Source: Candidatus Njordarchaeota archaeon (GTDB taxonomy: Archaea > Asgardarchaeota > Njordarchaeia > Njordarchaeales > JAHKLH01). From it: a stretch of 19,605 bases of DNA. The DNA lies in assembly GCA_029856635.1 (NCBI GenBank), contig JAHKLH010000006.1, forward strand, positions 1 through 19,605. Reading direction: 5' to 3'. The notes below the pieces were generated by a model that had not been told where the DNA came from, did no database searches, and saw only the letters and a list, made by a program, of their open reading frames with translations. Both the position numbers and the translations under genes were made by a program. This document shows positions 1 through 6,127 of this stretch, one piece after another; within the stretch, counting starts at the first letter, position 1, and each line of letters opens with the position of its first letter.

Positions 1-22
1 TCTCTAATTAACGGAATATTGA

Positions 23-96
23 GCGCGGGTGGTCGAGGGGTAAGATGCCGGCCTGCCAAGCCGGTGACGCGGGTTCGAATCCCGCCCCGCGCACCA
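23..96 (+). tRNA. tRNA-Gly (anticodon GCC), CCA encoded
   Basis: The cloverleaf can be folded by eye. The acceptor stem is GCGCGGG (23-29) with CCCGCGC (86-92). The anticodon stem is CCGGC (48-52) with GCCGG (60-64), around the loop CTGCCAA with anticodon GCC at 55-57. The T stem is GCGGG (69-73) with CCCGC (81-85) around TTCGAAT. The discriminator is A93, followed by CCA at 94-96. There is no intron. The stems are almost all G-C in an AT-rich neighbourhood, as expected in a thermophile. Too little upstream sequence is present to judge the promoter. Confidence 0.96.
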
Positions 97-107
97 AATT
101 CTTTTTT

Positions 108-119
108 GTGTATAATGTA
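108..119 (+). promoter_or_regulatory. Possible TATA box of the aIF6 gene
   Basis: GTGTATAATGTA lies about 35 bases before the TTG start codon at 150, so transcription would begin near 138-142. GGTG at 139-142 is a weak ribosome-binding site. Confidence 0.35.
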
Positions 120-149
120 ATTCTTACTTTGATTGCTTGGTGTTAATCT

Positions 150-860
150 TTGGAAGAAAGAGAGAAACAAGTATTTGTTTTGATTGAATACCAAGGAAGT
201 TACAATATTGGGGCTTTCATAAGAGCTTCAAATAAGTACGTTCTTGTCCCCCCTGACTTAGAAGACAAATATGTTACCGCAATCGAAAGAGTTATGAATG
301 CTCCGGTTTATAAGCTCGAAATAATGGAATCGCCACTTTTGGGCTTATACGTGGTAGGGAATTCTCATGGTGTCATTCTTCCTCATGATGCGTCAGATGA
401 TGACGTTAAGCTGTTCAAAGAAACATTGAATCTCCCGGTTGAGAGAGTAAAATTCGTTGGATACGAGAATGCTCTTGCGAATATATTTCTGGTCAATGAT
501 AAGGGTGGTGTTGTACATAGTAAATTTTTTGAAAGAAACAAAGAAAACATCAAAATCATAGAGGATGTACTCGACATTGAAATTGTTCCACATGACTTCT
601 CTTTCGATGTTGTGGGCTCTGCATGTGTGGCTACAAATAAGGGTTGTTTATGTCATCCTTTAATGAAAGAAGATGAACTACGTGTGATAAGTGATGTTCT
701 TAAAGTCAATGCTATTGCACAAGGTTCAGTAAATATGGGAATGGGTTTCATAGGAATAGGCATGGTTGCTAATGACTCAGGGATTATAGCTGGATTAAAG
801 ACAACAGGTATTGAGTTATCCCGTGCCTATACAGTACTAGTCCTTGGACGTGCTATCTAG
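150..860 (+). CDS. eif6: Translation initiation factor 6 (aIF6), ribosome anti-association factor
   Basis: aIF6 binds the large ribosomal subunit and prevents premature joining with the small subunit. The 236-residue product has the usual length of the family and its internally repeated pentein fold: repeated segments of the type 'NIGAFIRASNKYVLVPP', 'GLYVVGNSHGVILP', 'ANIFLVNDKGGVVH', 'GSACVATNKGCLCHP' and 'GMGFIGIGMVANDSGIIAG'. The start is TTG at 150, preceded only by a weak GGTG at 139-142; no upstream in-frame ATG is available. The gene follows a tRNA-Gly gene. The L31e/L39e/L18a companions often found with aIF6 are not in the window. A minus-strand C/D sRNA lies just past the stop codon. 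Confidence 0.95.
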   Translation: MEEREKQVFVLIEYQGSYNIGAFIRASNKYVLVPPDLEDKYVTAIERVMNAPVYKLEIMESPLLGLYVVGNSHGVILPHDASDDDVKLFKETLNLPVERVKFVGYENALANIFLVNDKGGVVHSKFFERNKENIKIIEDVLDIEIVPHDFSFDVVGSACVATNKGCLCHPLMKEDELRVISDVLKVNAIAQGSVNMGMGFIGIGMVANDSGIIAGLKTTGIELSRAYTVLVLGRAI

Positions 861-875
861 GTTTTTCGGTTTTTA

Positions 876-929
876 ATTCAGACGGGCTACAGGTCATCAC
901 ACTTCAGTAACGCCAGGAGTCATCATCCA
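876..929 (-). ncRNA. Box C/D guide sRNA 1
   Basis: Read on the minus strand, this has the full archaeal double-guide layout. Box C is ATGATGA (926-920), followed by a 12-nt guide (919-908), box D' CTGA (907-904), a 3-nt spacer, box C' GTGATGA (900-894), a 12-nt guide (893-882) and box D CTGA (881-878). The guides are complementary to TAACGCCAGGAG and ACGGGCTACAGG. The second shares CGGGCTACA with a conserved segment of archaeal 16S rRNA as I recall it; both also partly match the permuted 5S RNA of this window. With L7Ae, Nop5 and fibrillarin such RNAs direct 2'-O-methylation of the base paired five positions upstream of D or D'. A TATA-like ATTTAAAAA lies about 30 bases upstream. Confidence 0.9.
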
Positions 930-950
930 CCAAAATATAGAGTCACTACA

Positions 951-959
951 TTTTTAAAT
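951..959. promoter_or_regulatory. Shared TATA-like element between C/D sRNA 1 (-) and a small plus-strand gene
   Basis: TTTTTAAAT on the plus strand is ATTTAAAAA on the minus strand. It lies about 28 bases upstream of the sRNA box C on the minus strand and about 45 bases upstream of the GTG at 1003 on the plus strand, so it could serve in both directions. Confidence 0.4.
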
Positions 960-1002
960 GTTACTCATTTCTTGCTCGTATAAAAATTTTGGTGATTTTA
1001 AA

Positions 1003-1347
1003 GTGAAGAAAAATTTGTATGAGATGCGAATTTTCATGTTAGATTTGTCTGATATAATTTTTGAACTTATTGATAATAACTTAGTTAATTTTAAAAAGAA
1101 GCTTGCTGAACTTATTCCAAAGCTTATTGATTGTTTAGAAAGAAATGAGGAAGCATGCATTAAAAATAATGTTGCTGAACTTTTCTATATAATCTCAGAG
1201 TTTAGTGGGTTTCTTTCAAAAGAAAGTTTTAAGCGTTTCGCGGAATTAAAGAAAGAATCTGCTAGATTGGCGAAATATGCATTATCTGATGAAAGGATTA
1301 GAAGAATGCTTATTTCTTTCTTTTTTGGTCTTTTAGAGGAAACTTAA
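1003..1347 (+). CDS. Small helical protein of unknown function
   Basis: A 114-residue acidic/basic helical protein that I do not recognise. It has no Cys cluster beyond two scattered cysteines, no signal peptide and no obvious catalytic motif. Amphipathic helices run almost throughout (for example 'KKKLAELIPKLIDCLERNEE' and 'ERIRRMLISFFFGLLEE'). An ATG at 958 opens the same frame, but GTG at 1003 is preceded by a perfect ribosome-binding site, GGTGAT at 991-996, with 6-nt spacing, so I start there. The gene is flanked on both sides by minus-strand C/D sRNA genes; its TAA stop is only 3 bases from box D of sRNA 2. Confidence 0.6.
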   Translation: MKKNLYEMRIFMLDLSDIIFELIDNNLVNFKKKLAELIPKLIDCLERNEEACIKNNVAELFYIISEFSGFLSKESFKRFAELKKESARLAKYALSDERIRRMLISFFFGLLEET

Positions 1348-1348
1348 G

Positions 1349-1402
1349 AATCAGAGCTGGCGCCTGTCATCATTTTTTCAGCGTAAACCTCCCTCATCAT
1401 CC
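1349..1402 (-). ncRNA. Box C/D guide sRNA 2
   Basis: On the minus strand: box C ATGATGA (1400-1394), 12-nt guide (1393-1382), box D' CTGA (1381-1378), 4-nt spacer AAAA, box C' ATGATGA (1373-1367), 12-nt guide (1366-1355), box D CTGA (1354-1351). All boxes match consensus and both guides are exactly 12 nt. The guides are complementary to CGTAAACCTCCC (D') and AGCTGGCGCCTG (D); I cannot assign the rRNA or tRNA targets from memory. The gene lies between the converging ends of the small unknown gene and the MgtC-like gene. It has its own TATA-like CTTAAAATG (1431-1423) about 27 bases upstream, but could also be processed from the 3' end of the MgtC-like transcript. Confidence 0.92.
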
Positions 1403-1475
1403 AAAAGATAAAACGCATTGTGCATTTTAAGAATGTCTTTCTTAATATCTCGATAATTGTCCAGCGTGGAAATGG

Positions 1476-2765
1476 CTATATTACAATTAAACTAAATACC
1501 AAAAGCAAGGTAATCAAAAGTATCACACTAACAGCAATGCTAAGAAGCAATTTACCAGATGCTCCTGCGAGTTTAGTCCAAAATATCTTATTTCCGACGG
1601 CTGATGCAGTTCCTGCAATGATTCCCATTATTGCTAAACGATCCGAAATGATTCCACTTGTAAAAAGAGTAATTGCACTTAATGCTACTCCGAGATTACT
1701 TACAAATCCACCTATTGTACAAGCAAGAATGAAGCCGACATTTGGAATTATCTGTTGGATCGCAATGATGAAAAATACAACGCCCGCGAAAGTTGCTGTA
1801 AACTTAATCGCCGAACCCCATTTAAGAGGATTTTCAAGGATAATTTTCTCTCTTATTTCTGGTATTTCTGGAGTTTTACGAGAGATCAAAAGGGAGATCA
1901 ACATACCAATCATAGCTGTTGGCAATAATATCTCAAAAAGGGGTAAAAGCAAAGTTGTATTCCACGCGAGAATTCCTACTAAAATGAGTGTTCTTAAAAT
2001 CATTGTTGAGTTTGCGAGAATTATTGTTGAACTGAGGAAGATTCGAGATTTACTAGCAAGTTCTGTACTTTTGTCCTTAAAGAAGCTAATGATGTTAACA
2101 GAAGTTGCTTCCGAGTGAGCAAATGATCCTATAATCGTGAAGGTGATAATCCCACGTTTTAATCCAAGGATTCTAACTGCCACGTAAGCGGCAAAACTAA
2201 GTGATAAGACTAAGACGAGAAAAAGGTAAAATATTTGTAAGTTAACAACATGGAATATTGGATCCGTAACTGAGGGGACGATAGGCCAAAGAAAGAAGAA
2301 GAGTAAGCCTATTTCAATTGCAGAGCGTATTTCTTCGTATCTAAGTGACGTCAATATTGTTTCAATTCTTTGCTTAATTGTTAATATAAATACAACAAAA
2401 ACAGTTATAGCTACCGCAAAAAATGCTTGGTTTAAAGCTACAAGTGCTCCAATAAAAAAGGTGAGTGCAAATGCAACAGACGTTGTGACGCCTGGTTCTC
2501 TAAAAAGAGAATATTTGACAAAGCTATAGAAGCCAAGTAGTATTAGAAAACTTGAAATACCTACTATTATTGACCACCACGCGCCGTTTACGTAAAGGTG
2601 AACTGAGAGATATGCAAGTAAAGAGGTGAGACCGAAAGTTCTCACACCTGGTTTTCTTCTTTCCTCATCTTTTATTGCAAGAAATTGTCTTTCTACGCCA
2701 ATAATTGCTCCTAATAAGAACGATAAAAGAGCGCCTATGTATTCATTCTCCAAAATTCCATTCAT
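1476..2765 (-). CDS. MgtC/SapB-type membrane protein with C-terminal DUF4010
   Basis: A polytopic membrane protein of about 429 residues with roughly eleven or twelve hydrophobic segments. The N-terminal third carries the MgtC/SapB signature: a first helix ending in 'GAIIGVERQ' and then 'GVRTFGLTSLLAYLSV'. The rest, with 'EIGLLFFFLWPIVP' and a Gly/Ala-rich segment 'IGGFVSNLGVALSAI', fits the DUF4010 domain that commonly follows it. MgtC relatives are linked to magnesium-limited growth and ATPase or ion homeostasis, but the substrate of this fusion is unknown. I prefer the ATG at 2765 because the helix begins about 10 residues later, as is usual. An in-frame ATG at 2810 would suit a nearly leaderless message from the TATA element at 2845-2853. 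It diverges from the gene at 2896 across an inverted repeat. Confidence 0.8.
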   Translation of the reverse strand: MNGILENEYIGALLSFLLGAIIGVERQFLAIKDEERRKPGVRTFGLTSLLAYLSVHLYVNGAWWSIIVGISSFLILLGFYSFVKYSLFREPGVTTSVAFALTFFIGALVALNQAFFAVAITVFVVFILTIKQRIETILTSLRYEEIRSAIEIGLLFFFLWPIVPSVTDPIFHVVNLQIFYLFLVLVLSLSFAAYVAVRILGLKRGIITFTIIGSFAHSEATSVNIISFFKDKSTELASKSRIFLSSTIILANSTMILRTLILVGILAWNTTLLLPLFEILLPTAMIGMLISLLISRKTPEIPEIREKIILENPLKWGSAIKFTATFAGVVFFIIAIQQIIPNVGFILACTIGGFVSNLGVALSAITLFTSGIISDRLAIMGIIAGTASAVGNKIFWTKLAGASGKLLLSIAVSVILLITLLLVFSLIVI

Positions 2766-2818
2766 AAGTCTCACATTTACTTTTGACAATATCTTTAACG
2801 TGATTATCATGTGCTTGC

Positions 2819-2868
2819 TGAATATTACTCTTACATGAGCTTCCTTATAAAAAACCGAGTAATATTCA
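2819..2868. promoter_or_regulatory. Divergent promoter inside a 12-bp inverted repeat
   Basis: TGAATATTACTC at 2819-2830 is repeated in inverse orientation as GAGTAATATTCA at 2857-2868, a perfect 12-bp match separated by 26 bases. Between them lies TTATAAAAA (2845-2853), a TATA-like element usable on either strand: toward the GTG at 2896 (start near 2880) and toward the MgtC-like gene (start near 2822). The arms sit at or beside both predicted initiation regions, the geometry of an operator for a dimeric regulator. Each arm has an AATATT core that is itself palindromic. The regulator is not identifiable here. Confidence 0.55.
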
Positions 2869-2895
2869 AGAAGTTAAAAAAATAGGGAGAAATAC

Positions 2896-3645
2896 GTGCG
2901 CATAGTTATATTGAGTAGCGATAATTATTTCAAAAAACACCAGGTATCCTTAGATGAGATCCTATCCTATGGAGAGTATGGAGAATTTCTTGGTGATGCC
3001 ATTTCCAAAGGCTTAAAACCGGTGAAAGCATTAAGAATGCTTTACAAGAATGGAAGTAGTTTTCTTGAGCTTCGAGAACGATTAAAAAAACATGATATAT
3101 CTGTTGAACTCTATTTCATTGCACCATTTGGTGTACTTCGCGAAAACGATTTAATTATTCCTTATGCTCCTAAGCTGAATGAACTAACTATGGAGAAACT
3201 TGCTTTCTTCTTTACGGAAAACAACATTATCGAATGTGTACAAAAAATCTTAGAAGAAGAGCCAGATATAATAATCATTGCATTGCCCTACAAGATAATA
3301 AAAGCACTAGGTGTGCTCAGTTACATTTCTCGTAATACAATTGCTATAATTATCTCTGATAAGGTATCTCCAATGTATGAAAGAAACATTGGATTCCTAG
3401 TAAATAAACCATTTTCTCCAAAAACCTGCGCAACAATAATTTCAAAGTTGCTTAGAAGAATTCTTTGGTTAGCGAAAGAGAATAAAATTAAAGATATTCT
3501 CGCAGAGCGTTCTGCAAATAAACTGATAAGTAATTATTTAGAGGAAAGAAGAGACTTAAGTTTGATGAAATATATTCTTCAAGGGGAAAAGAATGACAAA
3601 AAGGAAAATTGCAATACCCGGAGAAAAGCTTTGTTCAGTGACTAA
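2896..3645 (+). CDS. Unknown protein with a weak YaaA/DUF6884-like segment
   Basis: A 249-residue soluble protein. It starts at GTG 2896, preceded by GGGAG (2885-2889) at 6-nt spacing. Residues about 45-95 contain an 'LY..GSSF..LRERL' segment, then 'ELYFIAPFGVLRENDLIIPYAPKLN'. This recalls the 'LYTGS.F...R' and 'LSAKYGLL.PDD.I.PYD.TL' pattern of YaaA/DUF6884-like proteins, a group tied to DNA binding or peroxide stress. The resemblance is by eye only. The C-terminal third is basic and helical. Its last 53 bases overlap the start of csl4 in another frame, so the two are likely co-transcribed with translational coupling. It heads the group 2896-4456. Confidence 0.75.
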   Translation: MRIVILSSDNYFKKHQVSLDEILSYGEYGEFLGDAISKGLKPVKALRMLYKNGSSFLELRERLKKHDISVELYFIAPFGVLRENDLIIPYAPKLNELTMEKLAFFFTENNIIECVQKILEEEPDIIIIALPYKIIKALGVLSYISRNTIAIIISDKVSPMYERNIGFLVNKPFSPKTCATIISKLLRRILWLAKENKIKDILAERSANKLISNYLEERRDLSLMKYILQGEKNDKKENCNTRRKALFSD

Positions 3646-4201
3646 AGCTATACCTGGAGAAAACGTGATTGTGAACCGTCAAAAAATATACTCAGTTGCA
3701 TTTGGCGAAGTGATATTAGATAAAGAAAATCACATACATGTTTTTCCATTGCGAGAAGTAAACTTTCCAAGGAAAAATGATTTAGCACTCGGTATTGTGT
3801 ATAACACTACTGAAATTCTGGTTTGGATACGATTAGTATGCGCTCTCAGAAACAATAAAATAATACCATATAACGGCATATTCACCGGAGTTATTCACAG
3901 GTCACAGACAGGCATGGTGGGCGATCCCCGACAAATTTTTGGACTTGGTGATATTGTACTTACTCGCGTATTAAGTTCAGAGTTTATCCCTTTAATGCTT
4001 TCAACACGGGAACCCGAGACTGGTATCGTTGCGGGCTATTGTAATAAAGATGGAGTTCCTTTAGAAAAAAGAGATGAGCAATTATTTTGTCCATTATGCA
4101 AAAAAACAGTAAGGAAGAAAATGTCTATTCACTATAATTTCAAGCAATTCAGAGCACTTTTCTTTCAGTATTATGAAGTAAAAAGAACATACGTGGTTTA
4201 A
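3593..4201 (+). CDS. csl4: Exosome RNA-binding subunit Csl4
   Basis: Csl4 is one of the two cap subunits of the archaeal RNA exosome; it feeds RNA into the Rrp41/Rrp42 ring and recruits DnaG. The 202-residue product has the expected order: an N-terminal 'IPGEKLC' domain (about 6-60), an S1-type barrel (about 65-142) and a C-terminal zinc-ribbon-like segment. In that ribbon the first pair reads C150-N-K-D153 instead of CxxC, while the second pair C166-P-L-C169 is intact, so one zinc ligand appears to be Asp. ATG 3593 follows AAGGGGA (3581-3587). The gene overlaps the upstream gene by 53 bases and touches the downstream 84-residue gene. The other core subunits are encoded 11 kb away in this window. 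Confidence 0.88.
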   Translation: MTKRKIAIPGEKLCSVTKAIPGENVIVNRQKIYSVAFGEVILDKENHIHVFPLREVNFPRKNDLALGIVYNTTEILVWIRLVCALRNNKIIPYNGIFTGVIHRSQTGMVGDPRQIFGLGDIVLTRVLSSEFIPLMLSTREPETGIVAGYCNKDGVPLEKRDEQLFCPLCKKTVRKKMSIHYNFKQFRALFFQYYEVKRTYVV

Positions 4202-4456
4202 ATGAACAACATCTTAAAGCTTATTAGTTTAGGTTTCCTGCCACCAAAATTCTCAAAAGAAGAACTAGAATCCACGCTTTTCTACTTAATATGGGATCAA
4301 TTTAGAGGATTCTGTACTTTTGCACAGACGATTACGCTCACTCCGCCAAGATTCTTCTGTAGCAAGCTCAAAAGAGAATGTTCCTTTGATGAGTGCCCAA
4401 TCATAGCCGAAGCACTTCAGCGTTATGAACGCAAATTAAGATTGAGAATGACCTAA
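4202..4456 (+). CDS. Small four-cysteine protein of unknown function
   Basis: An 84-residue protein whose ATG directly follows the stop codon of csl4, so it is almost certainly in the same transcript. It has four cysteines at residues 38, 53, 60 and 65 in a compact region (C-x14-C-x6-C-x4-C-P), spacing that could bind zinc or an iron-sulphur cluster. The C-terminus is a basic helix ('LQRYERKLRLRMT'). I do not recognise the family. The position invites the thought of an accessory to Csl4 or RNA decay, but that is inference from order alone. Confidence 0.65.
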   Translation: MNNILKLISLGFLPPKFSKEELESTLFYLIWDQFRGFCTFAQTITLTPPRFFCSKLKRECSFDECPIIAEALQRYERKLRLRMT

Positions 4457-4472
4457 GCAAAGGTAGCTCGCA

Positions 4473-4481
4473 CTTTTAAAG
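4473..4481 (+). promoter_or_regulatory. TATA box of the ESCRT-III-like gene
   Basis: CTTTTAAAG is a palindromic TATA element centred 37 bases before the ATG at 4514. It predicts a start near 4503 and a leader of only about ten bases with no clear ribosome-binding site. The ESCRT-III-like gene therefore starts a new transcription unit after the csl4 group. Confidence 0.5.
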
Positions 4482-4513
4482 CGAATACTTATTTTGTTTT
4501 TGGGCATCACAAA

Positions 4514-5008
4514 ATGGTAGATTATTTAGATTTGATTGTCCGTATTTCCCTTGCCGAAAAACGATTAAAAAAGGTTCTTCGTAAAATGGAAAAGCAACGA
4601 AAAAAATTGTATGAGAATGTCAAAAAAGCAGTTATAGACGGTGATGAATTATCGGCTAGAAATTATGCAACACGTATTGTATCCCTCATAAAGCAAGAAA
4701 GAAAATTACAAAAGTTTCTCGATTACCTAGAACAAGCCAAATTAAGGATCGAGAAAGCACACATTTTGTCAGAACTAGGTGGAGTAATCAGCACTCTCGA
4801 AAAGCTTGAAAGAGTTAGTGGGCTTGAGGATGATCGCTTAGAAGAATTTATGCGAAACTTGGAGTTATCAGAATCCCTTGAGACGCGAGTGGAAGATGAG
4901 GAATTAGTTGAAAAAATAGTACAACAAGCGAAAACTGAATCAATAAAGGAACTGGAGGAGTTGCTTCCTTCACCAGAGGGTGAAAGCATTGAACTCGAAG
5001 AAAAATGA
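4514..5008 (+). CDS. ESCRT-III (Snf7/CdvB)-like protein
   Basis: A 164-residue protein with the charge layout of ESCRT-III proteins. A strongly basic helical hairpin covers about 8-80 (IVRISLAEKRLKKVLRKM, then KKLYENVKKAVIDGDE, then 'SARNYATRIVSLIKQERKLQ'), followed by increasingly acidic helices (about 85-150). The C-terminus contains 'EELLPSPEG' (149-156), which resembles a proline-rich MIM2-type motif that binds the MIT domain of the Vps4/CdvC ATPase. CdvB-family proteins polymerise on membranes in archaeal division and vesicle budding. It lacks the C-terminal broken winged helix of full-length CdvB, but the next gene, overlapping by up to 29 bases, encodes winged-helix domains. CdvA and CdvC are not in this window. 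Confidence 0.72.
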   Translation: MVDYLDLIVRISLAEKRLKKVLRKMEKQRKKLYENVKKAVIDGDELSARNYATRIVSLIKQERKLQKFLDYLEQAKLRIEKAHILSELGGVISTLEKLERVSGLEDDRLEEFMRNLELSESLETRVEDEELVEKIVQQAKTESIKELEELLPSPEGESIELEEK

Positions 5009-5579
5009 AAAAAAGAAAGAGTACATCAGCAAATTTGAAAGTGAGTTAGACAAATACGTAAAGAAGGAAAAAGAAAAGATGCTTCGATCACTTATTTCCC
5101 TTTATTACCGATTAAAAGAAAAAGGAACTGTAGGTACGAAAGTAGGATCAATTTTACTTCATCTTAGACTTAGAATAGAGGGGTTTACGCGAGAAGATGA
5201 ATCTGTAAGAAGTCTAGAGCATTTTTTGCTTGAGATAATTGATGCGCTGGAAGGTGTAGCAAGTTTACGTGAAATTATGGTTGAAATGAATAAAAAAGGG
5301 TGGAAAATCCGCACTAATGACTTGCTAACGATTATTTATAATCTAGCTAGAAGAGGTATTTTCTCAGTTATGGGAGGCGTTGTTGTAAAAGGTAATATAA
5401 CTGAAACTAGATTAACGAATAAAATCATCAAAGAGTTGCACACTTCTCCAATAACGATTGAACAATTAGCGCAAAAATTACAAAGGGACGTGAATGTTAT
5501 ACATGCCATCGTGAATTCGCTAAAACGAATGGGGATCATAACCATGGGAGAAAATGGGAAAATTCTTCTAGTTAGATGA
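4989..5579 (+). CDS. Tandem winged-helix protein next to ESCRT-III-like gene
   Basis: A product of about 196 residues. The first 75 residues are charged and helical. Two segments then have winged-helix character: about 88-130 ('SLREIMVEMNKKGWKI', then a helix 'NDLLTIIYNLARRGIFS' and a beta wing 'GGVVVKG') and about 137-196 ('IIKELHTSPITIEQLAQKLQ', then 'VIHAIVNSLKRMGIITM' and the strand 'GKILLVR'). TTG 4989 has GGGTGA (4977-4982) at 6-nt spacing; GTG 4980 is an in-frame alternative. It overlaps the ESCRT-III-like gene by about 20 bases. Two winged helices also occur in ESCRT-II subunits such as Vps25, and one occurs in CdvB; a DNA-binding regulator is the other reading. The stop converges on and overlaps the MBF1 gene by 12 bases. 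Confidence 0.75.
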   Translation: MNSKKNEKKKEYISKFESELDKYVKKEKEKMLRSLISLYYRLKEKGTVGTKVGSILLHLRLRIEGFTREDESVRSLEHFLLEIIDALEGVASLREIMVEMNKKGWKIRTNDLLTIIYNLARRGIFSVMGGVVVKGNITETRLTNKIIKELHTSPITIEQLAQKLQRDVNVIHAIVNSLKRMGIITMGENGKILLVR

Positions 5580-6089
5580 TTTCTTCTTTTTCTTCTTACT
5601 TGGTTTTATTATCATAACATCCGCCAAAGTTAATGGACGTGGCTTTTTCAATTTAGCATCGAAAGAAAGAAGTTCAAGCTCTGCAGAAATGTCTTCCCTT
5701 AAATGTATTTTAAGAATTTTCTCCAAACGGTTAACAATTTCTTCTGAGGGAATGGCTTCGTTGTCTTCGATTTTCTTCAGAAATGAAGGTGAAATTGAAA
5801 GCATTTTGGCTAACTTTTCACGTGATAAACCTTTTGCTAAACGCGCTTGCTTTATTTTTTCACCATAATTTTCAACAAGATTAACTCTAAGTTCTATGGG
5901 AATTGTTTGTTTTCTTTCAAGTTTTTTAGGACGAGTTATGGTAATTCTCCTCATCTTTGGTGCTGAGGTAATACGTCGAGCACGAGTCAATTTTGCACAA
6001 TTTTCGCATAGAATTAATGTTGCTCCATTTACCTCGTACACTTTTGGCCTTGAAACAGAGCGACCACATATCTCGCAATAGTAGGGCAT
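5568..6089 (-). CDS. Multiprotein bridging factor 1 (aMBF1)
   Basis: The 173-residue product has the archaeal MBF1 layout. An N-terminal zinc ribbon carries C5-x2-C8 and C28-x2-C31. A basic linker follows, then a cro/C1-type helix-turn-helix at about 75-130 ('YGEKIKQARLAKGLSREKLA', then 'LSISPSFLKKIEDNEAIPS'), and a lysine-rich tail. MBF1 in eukaryotes bridges TBP and activators; archaeal MBF1 associates with the ribosome, and its exact role is less settled. ATG 6089 is preceded by AAGGAG at 6-nt distance on the minus strand; an upstream in-frame TTG at 6107 is less likely. It is divergent from the Hef-like gene with 38 bases between start codons. Confidence 0.93.
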   Translation of the reverse strand: MPYYCEICGRSVSRPKVYEVNGATLILCENCAKLTRARRITSAPKMRRITITRPKKLERKQTIPIELRVNLVENYGEKIKQARLAKGLSREKLAKMLSISPSFLKKIEDNEAIPSEEIVNRLEKILKIHLREDISAELELLSFDAKLKKPRPLTLADVMIIKPSKKKKKKSSN

Positions 6090-6127
6090 TATATTTCTCC
6101 TTAACAAAAATAATTAAGGGAAAAATA

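Noticed and set aside
1420..2118. 232-codon plus-strand open frame
   Set aside because: It is antisense to the MgtC/DUF4010 gene, whose minus-strand translation has clear family signatures and membrane helices; the plus frame has none.
5993..6127. 5' extension of the Hef-like protein
   Set aside because: It runs through the divergent MBF1 coding region and its peptide does not resemble helicase N-termini; TTG 6128 starts directly before the conserved 'RFYQ' element.
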